Shown here piece by piece: positions 9,929-21,747 of a stretch of 22,011 nucleotides of DNA. The notes beneath the pieces are model-generated. The model had not been told where the DNA came from. It did no database searches and saw only the letters and a list, made by a program, of their open reading frames with translations. The stretch lies in NCBI GenBank assembly GCA_028694565.1, contig JAQVKR010000002.1, positions 1 to 22,011 on the forward strand. Reading direction: 5' to 3'. Made by a program: the position numbers and the translations under genes. Numbering within the stretch: position 1 is the first letter of the stretch; each line of letters opens with the position of its first letter. This DNA comes from Gammaproteobacteria bacterium. Its GTDB lineage: Bacteria > Pseudomonadota > Gammaproteobacteria > DSM-26407.

Positions 9929-10165
9929 ATGCTCGGCGAAAACCACGACCTTTTCCACGAGTTTCCGGAGTACAAGGACAAGATTGTCGAGATGCGGGGC
10001 AGCCATGAGGAGTTTGCCCGCATCATGGACGACTACGACGCGCTCGACGCCAGGATCCGCGAACTGGAACTGCACGATCAGCCGGTTGCCGACAACTACA
10101 TGGAGGAGCTCAAGCTGCAGCGGGTCCAGCTCAAGGACCAGCTTTACGGGTTGCTGAAGGCCTGA
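9929..10165 (+). CDS. YdcH/DUF465-family small protein
   Basis: This is a 78-residue soluble, strongly charged, predicted all-helical protein. The order FHEFPEYKDKIVEMRGSHEEF, DYDALDARIRELE and LKLQRVQLKDQLYGLL fits the YdcH (DUF465) family, whose E. coli member has the same FPEYRDLI, FDKHNKLDHEI and KKQKLQLKDEML elements. The biochemical function of the family is not known to me. A helical hairpin (coiled-coil) fold is expected. The start is ATG 9929 with a G-rich stretch (9918-9922) about 6 nt before it. It stands alone between dapB and carA with more than 300 bp of apparent non-coding DNA on each side, so no operon partner is evident. Confidence 0.85.
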   Translation: MLGENHDLFHEFPEYKDKIVEMRGSHEEFARIMDDYDALDARIRELELHDQPVADNYMEELKLQRVQLKDQLYGLLKA

Positions 10166-10468
10166 CCGCGCGGGTACCGCCGACCTCCGGACCCGGGCGC
10201 CGCCGGCGCCGGGGGCCGGGAGCGCCCGGAACGGCCCCGGGGCGGGGCGCGATGCCCCCGGAGGCGTCGGAATCGCCGGTGGTCCAGGGGCCGTTCCGCG
10301 TGCGCGGGCGCCTTGCAACCGCCCGTGGTGTCGCTGAATTCCCGCCGCCGGCCCCGCTCGCGGCGGATTCCCGGAGGGCGGCGGCGGGACGGGGGGCCGT
10401 CATCGCCCCCGCCGAGGCGGGGGCGGAACGCCGGGGCATGGGGCCCCGGGAATCACAGGAGCTGGCAG
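10166..10468. other. Very GC-rich gene-free interval with hairpins
   Basis: I see no credible gene in these 303 bases. The stretch is visibly richer in G and C than the genes around it. The clearest structure is CGCCCCCGC-CGAG-GCGGGGGCG at 10404-10425 (9-bp stem, 4-nt loop, no T-run), which lies 43 bases before the next start codon. Near 10193-10216 there is a second GC palindrome with one bulged base. No promoter boxes were recognised. Confidence 0.5.
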
Positions 10469-10672
10469 ATGAGCGTGGACAAAGAAGCCCTGATCAGGGA
10501 ACGCATCGAACTGCAGAATGCCTACCGCGAGTATGTCGCCCAGAACGGATTCGACTACCAGGAGTACGTGTGCGCCCAGCCCGGCAGTTTCTACCACACC
10601 TACAAGACCCGGCTGGCCGAGATCAACGCCGTGCTCGCACCGGAGCTCAAGTACCAGCGCGGGGCTGACTGA
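10469..10672 (+). CDS. Uncharacterised 67-residue protein
   Basis: I do not recognise this protein. The start is ATG 10469, which has an excellent ribosome-binding site (AGGAG at 10457-10461, 7 nt away), so translation is likely. The protein is charged and aromatic-rich: seven tyrosines and two phenylalanines in 67 residues, one cysteine, no signal peptide and no membrane segment. The first 25 residues look helical ([19 protein letters not shown]), and a second helix fits [17 protein letters not shown]. Two similar pieces, EYVAQ and EYVCAQ, lie 11 residues apart. The codon use resembles that of the neighbouring genes. It sits between the DUF465 gene and the carA promoter region. A homology search against Chromatiales small proteins would settle whether it is conserved. 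Confidence 0.72.
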   Translation: MSVDKEALIRERIELQNAYREYVAQNGFDYQEYVCAQPGSFYHTYKTRLAEINAVLAPELKYQRGAD

Positions 10673-10709
10673 GGGGGGTGTCCGGTGGTCCCTGTCCGGG
10701 CATTGTGCG

Positions 10710-10739
10710 TGGACAGTCAGGCGCCGGATCGCTTAACAT
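10710..10739 (+). promoter_or_regulatory. Candidate carA promoter
   Basis: TGGACA (10710-10715), an 18-nt spacer and TAACAT (10734-10739) match the sigma-70 boxes at five and four of six positions. This is the only AT-rich patch in the region. It is followed at 10741-10750 by TTTGAATTAT, which fits half of an arginine-repressor (ARG) box. The second half is not conserved, so ArgR control is only a hint. A start near 10746 would give carA a leader of about 130 nt. Confidence 0.45.
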
Positions 10740-10792
10740 ATTTGAATTATCGGTGCCGCGCCCCGGTGCGGCCTGCCGACCCGGAAGTTGCG

Positions 10793-10824
10793 ACGGGACG
10801 GGCCATCTGGGTTCGTCCCGTTTT
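10793..10824 (+). terminator. Attenuator-like hairpin in the carA leader
   Basis: ACGGGACG (10793-10800) pairs perfectly with CGTCCCGT (10814-10821) around a 13-nt loop and is followed by TTT, so the transcript ends the stem with four U. It resembles a weak intrinsic terminator placed between the candidate promoter and carA. No leader peptide with a clear start was identified. Confidence 0.45.
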
Positions 10825-10828
10825 GACG

Positions 10829-10849
10829 TGGGTGGAACCAGTCCACCCA
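10829..10849 (+). other. Second stem-loop in the carA leader
   Basis: TGGGTGGA-ACCAG-TCCACCCA is a perfect 8-bp stem with a 5-nt loop, just 4 bases after the T-run of the previous hairpin and 19 bases before the carA ribosome-binding site. It may protect the mRNA or present the start region. Confidence 0.5.
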
Positions 10850-10878
10850 GCCTGCACAGAGTACCCCTGGAGGTCCGC

Positions 10879-12027
10879 TTGAGCACGCCCGCCCTGTTGG
10901 CACTGGAGGACGGCACCCTTTTCCATGGCCAATCCATCGGCATCGACGGCCAGGTGACCGGCGAGGTGGTGTTCAACACCGCCATGACCGGCTACCAGGA
11001 GATTCTGACCGACCCGTCCTATGCCCGGCAGATCATCACCCTGACCTATCCCCACATCGGCAACGTGGGGACCACGCCGGAGGACGAGGAATCCACCCAC
11101 GTCTGGGCCAGCGGCCTGGTCATCCGCGATCTCCCGGCCCGGGTCAGCAACTGGCGCAGCCGGATGAGCCTGCCCGAGTTCCTCCACAAGCAGCGGGTGG
11201 TGGCCATCGCCGACATCGACACCCGCCGGCTGACCCGCATCCTGCGTGAAAAGGGCGCCCAGAACGGCTGCATCGCGGCCGGGCCGGACATCGACGCGGA
11301 GGCGGCGGTCGCCGCCGCCCGCGGCTTCCCCGGGCTGAAGGGCATGGATCTGGCCCGCGAGGTGACCACCCATATGCCCTACGAGTGGGCCCAGGGCACC
11401 TGGAGCCTGGAGGGCGGGTTGCCCGAGGCGCCCCACCCCCTGGAGGAGAAGCTGCCCTGGCACGTGGTGGCCTATGACTACGGCGTCAAGCACAACATCC
11501 TGCGCATGCTGGTGGACCGCGGCTGCCGGGTGACCGTGGTGCCGGCGCAGGCCCCGGCCGCCGAGGTGCTGGCCATGAATCCGGACGGGGTTTTCCTCTC
11601 CAACGGACCGGGCGACCCGGAGCCCTGTGACTACGCCATCGAGGCCATCGGCGGGATCCTGGCCAGCGGCGTGCCGGTGTTCGGCATCTGCCTGGGCCAC
11701 CAGCTGCTGGGCCTGGCCAGCGGGGCGCGCACGGTGAAGATGAAGTTCGGCCACCACGGCGCCAACCACCCGGTGCAGGACCTGGACAGCAGCCGGGTGA
11801 TGATCACCAGCCAGAACCATGGCTTCGCCGTGGACGAGACGAGCCTGCCGGAGAATCTGCGCCCGACGCACCGTTCTCTCTTCGACGGCTCCCTGCAGGG
11901 CATCCACCGCACGGATTGCCCGGCCTTCAGCTTCCAGGGCCATCCCGAGGCGAGCCCCGGGCCCCATGACGCCGCCCCCCTGTTCGACCATTTCGTCGAG
12001 CTGATCCGGGACTACCGGCAGGCCTGA
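10879..12027 (+). CDS. carA: Carbamoyl phosphate synthetase small subunit
   Basis: CarA is the glutaminase subunit that feeds ammonia from glutamine to CarB for carbamoyl phosphate, the shared precursor of arginine and pyrimidines. The TTG at 10879, with GGAGG at 10869-10873 five nt upstream, gives 382 residues, exactly the E. coli length, and the N-terminus [17 protein letters not shown] aligns with the E. coli start. The N-terminal domain contains [21 protein letters not shown]. The class I amidotransferase domain has the nucleophile C271 in GICLGHQ and the catalytic H355 and E357 in GHPEASPGP. It forms an operon with carB 78 bp downstream and probably greA. A longer in-frame extension upstream of the TTG crosses the leader hairpins and is not protein-like. 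Confidence 0.97.
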   Translation: MSTPALLALEDGTLFHGQSIGIDGQVTGEVVFNTAMTGYQEILTDPSYARQIITLTYPHIGNVGTTPEDEESTHVWASGLVIRDLPARVSNWRSRMSLPEFLHKQRVVAIADIDTRRLTRILREKGAQNGCIAAGPDIDAEAAVAAARGFPGLKGMDLAREVTTHMPYEWAQGTWSLEGGLPEAPHPLEEKLPWHVVAYDYGVKHNILRMLVDRGCRVTVVPAQAPAAEVLAMNPDGVFLSNGPGDPEPCDYAIEAIGGILASGVPVFGICLGHQLLGLASGARTVKMKFGHHGANHPVQDLDSSRVMITSQNHGFAVDETSLPENLRPTHRSLFDGSLQGIHRTDCPAFSFQGHPEASPGPHDAAPLFDHFVELIRDYRQA

Positions 12028-12043
12028 GCCTCATGCATCACAA

Positions 12044-12068
12044 CCCGCGGCGGCGGCGCCGCCGCGGG
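12044..12068 (+). other. carA-carB intercistronic stem-loop
   Basis: CCCGCGGCGGC-GGC-GCCGCCGCGGG is a perfect 11-bp GC stem with a 3-nt loop in the 78-bp gap between carA and carB. It has no T-run. It could act as a stability element that sets the carA to carB ratio. A small CGCG-TTA-CGCG hairpin (12088-12098) follows next to the carB start. Confidence 0.55.
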
Positions 12069-12105
12069 CGACCCGAGCAGTCACAGACGCGTTACGCGGT
12101 GAAAC

Positions 12106-15312
<3,207 letters not shown>

Positions 15313-15325
15313 AAGAAGGGCACCC

Positions 15326-15802
15326 ATGACGAGAGTACCGATGACGAAGGCCGGCGCGGAAAAGCTCCGCTCCGAACTCGACCACCTCAAGACGGTGGCG
15401 CGGCGCAAGGTGGTGAACGCCATTGCCGAGGCCCGCGCCCACGGCGATCTCAAGGAGAACGCCGAATACCATGCCGCCAAGGAGCAGCAGGGCTTCATCG
15501 AGGGGCGCATCGCCGAGATCGAGCACAAGCTCAGCCACGCCCACATCGTCGATATCCAGAGCCTCGACGTGGGCGACAAGGTGGTGTTCGGCGCCACGGT
15601 GGACCTGTTCAACACCGAGACCGACGACGAGGTCACCTACCAGATCGTCGGCGACGACGAGGCGGATCTGAAAGAGGGCAAGATTTCCGTCTCCTCGCCC
15701 CTGGCCCGGGCCATCATCGGCAAGTCCGTGGGTGACGAGGTGGTCGCCAAGACTCCCGGCGGCGAGGTGATCTACGAGATCATCGAGGTTCGCTATCTCT
15801 GA
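15326..15802 (+). CDS. greA: Transcription elongation factor GreA
   Basis: GreA rescues backtracked RNA polymerase by stimulating transcript cleavage through its secondary channel. The 158-residue product equals E. coli GreA in length. The N-terminal coiled coil carries the tip acidic residues D41 and E44 in [19 protein letters not shown], and the C-terminal FKBP-like domain has IVGDDEAD and ends [23 protein letters not shown] at 15314-15319 is 6 nt before the ATG. An ATG five codons later is possible but would remove residues that align with E. coli. The 13-bp gap to carB implies co-transcription, as in Pseudomonas and many relatives. Confidence 0.97.
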   Translation: MTRVPMTKAGAEKLRSELDHLKTVARRKVVNAIAEARAHGDLKENAEYHAAKEQQGFIEGRIAEIEHKLSHAHIVDIQSLDVGDKVVFGATVDLFNTETDDEVTYQIVGDDEADLKEGKISVSSPLARAIIGKSVGDEVVAKTPGGEVIYEIIEVRYL

Positions 15803-15850
15803 TCCGGGAGGGGCATGTTTCCACCGGAATCGCGTAGCATGACGGCAAGG

Positions 15851-15873
15851 GTCGGGGGTTCCGCCGCCCCGAC
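15851..15873 (+). other. Stem-loop after greA
   Basis: GTCGGGG and CCCCGAC pair around a 9-nt loop, 48 bases after the greA stop. No T-run follows, so it may be a Rho-dependent end or a stabiliser of the carAB-greA message. A further 6-bp stem (GCCGCC/GGCGGC) lies about 20 bases on. Confidence 0.35.
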
Positions 15874-15968
15874 GCGGATATCCGCACTTCGCCGCCCGTG
15901 GCGGCTAGGGCATCATTCGCAGTTCGAGACCATGGTCGCGGCGTGCGGCGCGGCTCCCACACATCACC

Positions 15969-15996
15969 GTTGCCCGTTCCGGGCATAAACGGCAAC
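15969..15996 (+). other. Alternative hairpins before the isomerase gene
   Basis: GTTGCCCGTT (15969-15978) can pair with AACGGCAAC (15988-15996) with one bulged C. The competing inner stem TGCCCG-TTC-CGGGCA (15971-15985) uses the same bases, so the two cannot coexist. The structure ends 6 bases before the AGAGG ribosome-binding site. A regulatory role is speculative. Confidence 0.35.
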
Positions 15997-16014
15997 CCGA
16001 GCAGAGGTAAAGAC

Positions 16015-16818
16015 GTGAGGAAGATTACCCGATATGCGCTGCAGGGCCTGGCCCTGACCGCCGCCCTCGCGGGCGCCCATGTTCCCACCGCCGCCGCCGC
16101 GGAGACACTGGCCACCGTCAACGGGCAGGCCATCACCCCGGTGCTGGTGGAGGCCTACGCCAAGCGCCGCCCCAAGGAGGGTGGCGATGTGTCCCAGGAG
16201 ATCCTGGTGGGCGAGCTGGTGGCGCAGGAGCTGCTGGTGCAGGAGGCCCTGAAGCAGGGGCTGGAGAAGGATGAGAAGCTGGAGGCGGAGCTGGAGGTGA
16301 TGCGTCGCGGCCTTCTCGCCGGCCGCGCCGTGCAGTCCTACCTCGCCGCGCACCCCATCAGCGACGAGGACCTGCAGAAGGAGTACGAGGTCCTGGCCCC
16401 GCGCATGAGCACCACCGAGTTCAAGGCCCGCCACATCCTGCTGAAGACCGAGGACGAGGCCAAGGCGGTCATCAAGGAGCTGGACGGCGGCGCCGACTTC
16501 GCGGAGCTGGCCAAGAGCAAGTCGACCGGTCCCTCCGGCAAGTCCGGCGGCGATTTGGGCTGGTTCGCAGCCAACCAGATGGTGAAACCCTTCGCCGACG
16601 CCGTCGCCGCGATGGAAAAGGGAAAGTACAGCGCCCAGCCGGTGCAGACCCAGTTCGGCTGGCATGTGATCCTGCTCGAGGACAGCCGTACCACGCCCGC
16701 ACCGGCCCTGGACGACATCCGCGATCAGTTGACCGAGTTCCTGCAGCAGCGCGCCACCCAGGAGTGGCTCAACGAGCTGCGCGCCAAGGCCAAGATTGAA
16801 CTGGGCGGCTCCTGAGGG
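16015..16818 (+). CDS. Secreted parvulin-type peptidyl-prolyl isomerase
   Basis: This periplasmic PpiC/SurA-type enzyme isomerises peptidyl-prolyl bonds and probably assists folding of exported proteins. The start is GTG 16015, with AGAGGT (16003-16008) 6 nt upstream. It places a classic signal peptide first (RK, hydrophobic core [15 protein letters not shown] cleavage near residue 29). An upstream in-frame ATG would hide the signal behind 39 unlikely residues. The mature part has a helical SurA-like N-terminal region (about 35-130) and one parvulin domain (136-225) with FKARHILLKTEDEA, GGDLGWF and FGWHVILLED. A C-terminal helix follows. The 266 residues with one rotamase domain make it smaller than SurA and simpler than PpiD. 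E. coli has no equivalent at this locus. The stop overlaps the next gene. Confidence 0.9.
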
Positions 16819-17311
16819 CGGGTCTGATTCCAGGCCGGTCCTGCCCGCCAACGCCGGTGAGCGCATTCTGCTCACCCTGTGGGCGGGCGGCCTCTGGATC
16901 GCCGGCTACCTGGTGGCGCCGCTGTTGTTCGCCACCCTGGAGGAGCGCCAGCTGGCGGGCATGATCGCCGGCCGGGTGTTTACCGCCACCAGCTACCTGG
17001 GCCTGGCCTGCGGGATGCTGCTGCTGGCCGGCGCGCTCTACCGCGAGGGCCGCCGCGTCGTGCGCGACTGGCGTGCGGCGGTGGTGTGCGTGATGCTGGC
17101 CCTCACCGCGGCGGGCGAATTCCTGCTGCAGCCGCGCATGGCCGCCCTGAAGGCGGAGGGTCTGCTGGAGGGCGGCGCGGCGGCGGCCCGGTTCGGGCTT
17201 CTGCACGGCATCTCCAGCAGCCTGTGGCTGGTGAACAGCGTGCTGGCCCTGGCGCTGGTGACGGCGGCCGGGACGGTCCTGTCCGGCCGCCCGCTCAGGG
17301 CAGGCGGATGA
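16796..17311 (+). CDS. DUF4149-family inner-membrane protein
   Basis: This is a predicted integral membrane protein of the DUF4149 family with up to 171 residues and about four hydrophobic segments: ILLTLWAGGLWIAGYLVAPLLFATL, YLGLACGMLLLAGALY, AAVVCVMLALTAAGEFLL and SSLWLVNSVLALALVTAAGTVL. The opening GGLWIAGYLVAPLLFATL and the LFATLEERQLAGMIAGRVF pattern are typical of the family, whose function is unknown to me. I recall a gene of this kind between greA and yhbY in Pseudomonas, so the location is conserved. The start is uncertain. The TTG at 16796 overlaps the isomerase gene and has AAGG 7 nt upstream, suggesting translational coupling. The 3' end overlaps convergent yhbY by 17 bp. Confidence 0.8.
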   Translation: MNWAAPEGGSDSRPVLPANAGERILLTLWAGGLWIAGYLVAPLLFATLEERQLAGMIAGRVFTATSYLGLACGMLLLAGALYREGRRVVRDWRAAVVCVMLALTAAGEFLLQPRMAALKAEGLLEGGAAAARFGLLHGISSSLWLVNSVLALALVTAAGTVLSGRPLRAGG

Positions 17312-17585
17312 CTGGCGGGTCGCCGGGCAGGTAGATGATGGCCACGTGGCCGATGATCTGCACCAGCCCGGCCCCGGTGGCCGCGCACAGCGCGTCGGCG
17401 AGCCCGCGCCGATCCTCGCGGTCCTCGCCGACCAGGCGGACCTTGATCAGCTCGTGATCCCGGAGCGCCCGCGCGGTCTCGTCGATGAGCGCCTGGGTGA
17501 GGCCGGCGCTGCCCATGAGGATCACCGGGCGCAGGGAGTGGGCGCGGCTGCGGAGAAAACGGTTCTGCTTGCCCGTCAGTTGCAT
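17295..17585 (-). CDS. yhbY: YhbY-type ribosome assembly RNA-binding protein
   Basis: YhbY is a small CRS1-YhbY (CRM) domain RNA-binding protein linked to late assembly of the 50S ribosomal subunit. The 96-residue product fills one CRM domain: LTGKQNRFLRSRAHSLRPVILMGSAGLT at the start, a helix around DETARALRDHELIKVRL, and the closing GAGLVQIIGHVAIIYLP. The G-x-x-G-type loop is the IMGSAGLT region. No good ribosome-binding site precedes the ATG at 17585. It is transcribed away from the rlmE-ftsH group, as in E. coli and Pseudomonas, and its 3' end overlaps the DUF4149 gene. Confidence 0.94.
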   Translation of the reverse strand: MQLTGKQNRFLRSRAHSLRPVILMGSAGLTQALIDETARALRDHELIKVRLVGEDREDRRGLADALCAATGAGLVQIIGHVAIIYLPGDPPVIRLP

Positions 17586-17648
17586 GAGTGGTCGAGGGGT
17601 TTCAGGTTGAACGAAAGGGGGCGTAGTTTACCGCGTCCGGGCAGGGGA

Positions 17649-17879
17649 ATGACAGTGGCCCCGAGCCCCTTCAACGGCGTGAAGGTGGAGCTGGGCATCG
17701 CCCTGCTGCTCGGTCTGCTGTTGTGGCTGGTCCACGATCGGCTGGTGAGCGGCACGCCGGGCCAGCTCCTGCTCCTGCTCGGCTATGGCTGGCTCGCCGC
17801 GGGGTGGCTGGTCTGGCGGGCCCGCGGGGTATTGCGCCGCCAGCGCGCCGCGGCGCCCGCGCCCGACCGGGAGGACTGA
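17649..17879 (+). CDS. Two-segment membrane protein upstream of rlmE
   Basis: I do not recognise the family. The 76-residue product has two hydrophobic segments, VELGIALLLGLLLWLVHDRL and GQLLLLLGYGWLAAGWLVWRA, joined by a short polar turn, and a basic and proline-rich tail. It is therefore probably a small inner-membrane hairpin protein. Its stop is 3 nt before the rlmE start, which implies translational coupling and a real gene. The start is open between ATG 17649 (GGGG immediately before it, spacing too short) and GTG 17655, two codons later, which would give GGGG a 7-nt spacing. It is divergent from yhbY across 63 bp, where no clear promoter was seen. Confidence 0.68.
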   Translation: MTVAPSPFNGVKVELGIALLLGLLLWLVHDRLVSGTPGQLLLLLGYGWLAAGWLVWRARGVLRRQRAAAPAPDRED

Positions 17880-17882
17880 GCC

Positions 17883-18503
17883 ATGGCCCGCTCCAAGAGC
17901 AGCAACCGCTGGCTGCAGGAACACTTCAACGACGCCTACGTGAAGCGCGCCCAGCAGGAGGGCTACCGCTCCCGCGCCGTGTTCAAGCTGCTGGAGATCC
18001 AGGAGCGGGACAAGCTGCTGCGCCCGGGCATGACCGTGGTGGATCTCGGCGCCGCCCCCGGCGGCTGGTCGGAGGCGGCGGTGCGCCTGGTGGGCGACCG
18101 GGGCCGGGTGGTGGCGCTGGACATCCTGCCCATGGACGCCATCGCCGGGGTGGAGTTCATCCAGGGCGACTTCCGCGAGGACGAGGTGCTGGACCGGCTG
18201 ATCGGGTGCGTGGGGAATCGGCCCGTGGACCTTGTGATGTCCGATATGGCCCCCAATATTAGTGGTACGAAGGCGGTGGACCAGCCCCGCGCGATGTACC
18301 TGGCCGAGCTGGCGCTGGATCTGGCGCGGCGGGTCCTGGCGCCGGGCGGGGATTTCCTGGTCAAGGTGTTCCAGGGCGAGGACTTCGACGCCTACCTGCG
18401 GGAGGTCCGTGGGAGCTTCGGCAAGGTCATGATTCGCAAGCCGAAAGCGTCGCGCCCGCGGTCGCGGGAAGTGTACCTGCTGGCGAGGAACTATCTCGTA
18501 TAG
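17883..18503 (+). CDS. rlmE: 23S rRNA 2'-O-methyltransferase RlmE (FtsJ)
   Basis: RlmE methylates the ribose 2'-OH of U2552 (E. coli numbering) in the A-loop of 23S rRNA with SAM, a late step of 50S maturation and a heat-shock function in E. coli. The 206-residue product (E. coli 209) has the SAM-binding motif [10 protein letters not shown] starting at D54 and the catalytic tetrad K35, D121, K161 and E196 in the settings [21 protein letters not shown] and SREVYLLAR. It is followed after 91 bp by ftsH, the same pairing as in E. coli and Pseudomonas. No sigma-32 promoter was found in front, in contrast to the E. coli locus. Confidence 0.97.
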   Translation: MARSKSSNRWLQEHFNDAYVKRAQQEGYRSRAVFKLLEIQERDKLLRPGMTVVDLGAAPGGWSEAAVRLVGDRGRVVALDILPMDAIAGVEFIQGDFREDEVLDRLIGCVGNRPVDLVMSDMAPNISGTKAVDQPRAMYLAELALDLARRVLAPGGDFLVKVFQGEDFDAYLREVRGSFGKVMIRKPKASRPRSREVYLLARNYLV

Positions 18504-18594
18504 TAACGTACTAACCAGTTGATGCCGGCGCGGCCGGCCCGTTTCCGCCCCTGTGGCCCATGCCCCCCCAGTTGGAACCGAGAGGGCTCTCAGA

Positions 18595-20523
<1,929 letters not shown>

Positions 20524-20544
20524 TCCCGGCGAAGGCCGCCATCC

Positions 20545-20581
20545 ACGCCCCCGCGCGTTTCGCGCGGGGGCGTTTGTTTTT
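20545..20581 (+). terminator. Rho-independent terminator after ftsH
   Basis: ACGCCCCCGCGCG (20545-20557) pairs perfectly with CGCGCGGGGGCGT (20561-20573) around a TTT loop and is followed by TTGTTTTT. This is the strongest intrinsic terminator in the window, 22 bases after the ftsH stop. It implies that folP needs its own promoter. Confidence 0.94.
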
Positions 20582-20666
20582 CCGCCGCCGGTGATGGGTC
20601 GGGAGCCGGACGGCCCTGATGGCTCAGGACAATCACTGCTCGGCACCGGGCACAGCGAAGGGAACC

Positions 20667-21506
20667 ATGCAGCAACCCGAAGTGATCGATTGCGGCGGAC
20701 GGCCGCTGGACCTGGCCCGGATCCAGGTGATGGGCATTCTCAACATCACGCCGGACTCCTTCTCCGACGGCGGTGTCTTCATGGCGCCCGAGCGGGCGGT
20801 GGCCCATGCGCGGGCCATGGTCGCCGCCGGCGCGGGCATCATCGACGTGGGCGGGGAGTCCACCCGGCCGGGGGCCATGGCGGTCAGCGAGGACGAGGAG
20901 CTCGAGCGCGTGATCCCGGTGGTCGAGGCGCTGTCCGCGGCGCTGAAGGTGCCCGTATCGGTGGATACCAGCAAGCCGGGGGTGATGCGCGCCGCGGTGG
21001 CCGCCGGGGCCGGCCTCATCAACGATGTCTACGCCCTGCGCGAGCCCGGCGCGGTGGAGGCGGCGGCGGAGCTGGAGGTGCCGGTGTGCCTGATGCACAT
21101 GCGCGGCGAGCCCCGGACCATGCAGGTGAACCCGGAGTACGAGGACGTGGTGGGCGAGGTGCGGGCCTTCCTGAAGGAGCGCATCGCCGTGTGCGAGGCC
21201 GCGGGGATTCACCGCCAGCGCCTGCTGGCGGACCCCGGTTTCGGCTTCGGCAAGTCGCCGGAGCACAACCTGGCCCTGCTGCGCCGGCTGGAAGCCTTCA
21301 CCGCCCTGGGTGTTCCGGTGCTGGCGGGCCTGTCGCGCAAGTCGCTCATCGGCCACGTGCTCGGCCGCCCGGTGGACGAGCGCCTCGCCGGCAGCATCGC
21401 CCTGGCGGTTCTCGCCGCCACCCGCGGGGCGCGCATCCTGCGGGTCCACGACGTCGCCGAAACCGTCGACGCGGTGCGCATGGTCGAGGCGGTCCTCGGC
21501 AGCTGA
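20667..21506 (+). CDS. folP: Dihydropteroate synthase
   Basis: FolP condenses p-aminobenzoate with the pterin diphosphate to form dihydropteroate in folate synthesis and is the sulfonamide target. The TIM-barrel motifs are VMGILNITPDSFSDGG (21-36), DVGGESTRPGA (60-70), VDTSKPGVM (99-107), ND at 119-120, CLMHMRG (141-147), DPGFGFGKSPEHN (189-201), GLSRKS (221-226) and a closing RVHDV. The ATG at 20667 has AGGG 4 nt away and gives 279 residues (E. coli 282). The ATG at 20619 would add 16 residues that do not look like the family and has no good ribosome-binding site. The gene is separated from ftsH by a terminator, and from glmM by 310 bp carrying a repeat element. Confidence 0.95.
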   Translation: MQQPEVIDCGGRPLDLARIQVMGILNITPDSFSDGGVFMAPERAVAHARAMVAAGAGIIDVGGESTRPGAMAVSEDEELERVIPVVEALSAALKVPVSVDTSKPGVMRAAVAAGAGLINDVYALREPGAVEAAAELEVPVCLMHMRGEPRTMQVNPEYEDVVGEVRAFLKERIAVCEAAGIHRQRLLADPGFGFGKSPEHNLALLRRLEAFTALGVPVLAGLSRKSLIGHVLGRPVDERLAGSIALAVLAATRGARILRVHDVAETVDAVRMVEAVLGS

Positions 21507-21542
21507 GCCGGCGGGTCCTCCACCGACAGGATGAACCGCTAT

Positions 21543-21736
21543 ATCCGCAGATTGCGCAGATTACGCCGATTCATTTTAGCGGAGTTTGCCTCTGCTCCCG
21601 GTGGAAACCCGGGTACGGTGCCCGTGTCCGGACTTGCGCGCTGCGGGTGCCGCCGTAGTCGCCAGGAGGTCCAGTGGACGATCCGTGAGGGATCGTCCCC
21701 TCTGTGTAATCCGCGTAATCCGCGTAATCTGCGGAT
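21543..21736. repeat. Inverted-repeat element with 9-nt-periodic arms
   Basis: The left arm (21543-21571) is made of ATCCGCAG, ATTGCGCAG, ATTACGCCG and ATT. The right arm (21708-21736) contains GTAATCCGC twice and GTAATCTGC. The right arm is the reverse complement of the left with three mismatches in 29 positions. The core of about 136 bp contains no gene. It looks like a small interspersed repeat or a non-autonomous mobile element. No other copy of this sequence is in the window. Confidence 0.85.
21676..21698 (+). other. Stem-loop inside the folP-glmM repeat element
   Basis: GGACGATCC-GTGAG-GGATCGTCC is a perfect 9-bp stem with a 5-nt loop, 9 bases before the right arm of the repeat element. 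No T-run follows. Confidence 0.55.
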
Positions 21737-21747
21737 AGAACGATATT

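Noticed and set aside
9768..10157. Alternative 129-residue frame overlapping the DUF465 gene
   Set aside because: It lies in another frame than the family-matching protein, is rich in Arg, Ser and Thr, and has no ribosome-binding site.
10252..10468. Upstream extension or overlapping frames of the 67-residue gene
   Set aside because: The peptide before ATG 10469 is Arg/Gly/Pro-rich low complexity, whereas the internal ATG has an excellent ribosome-binding site.
10678..10878. N-terminal extension of CarA
   Set aside because: It would translate the promoter and leader hairpins. The TTG at 10879 gives exactly the E. coli length and alignment.
18504..18594. Heat-shock promoter before ftsH
   Set aside because: C-rich runs resemble part of a sigma-32 -10 box, but no CTTGAAA-like -35 lies at the right distance. 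TATAGT at 18499-18504 lacks a -35 partner.
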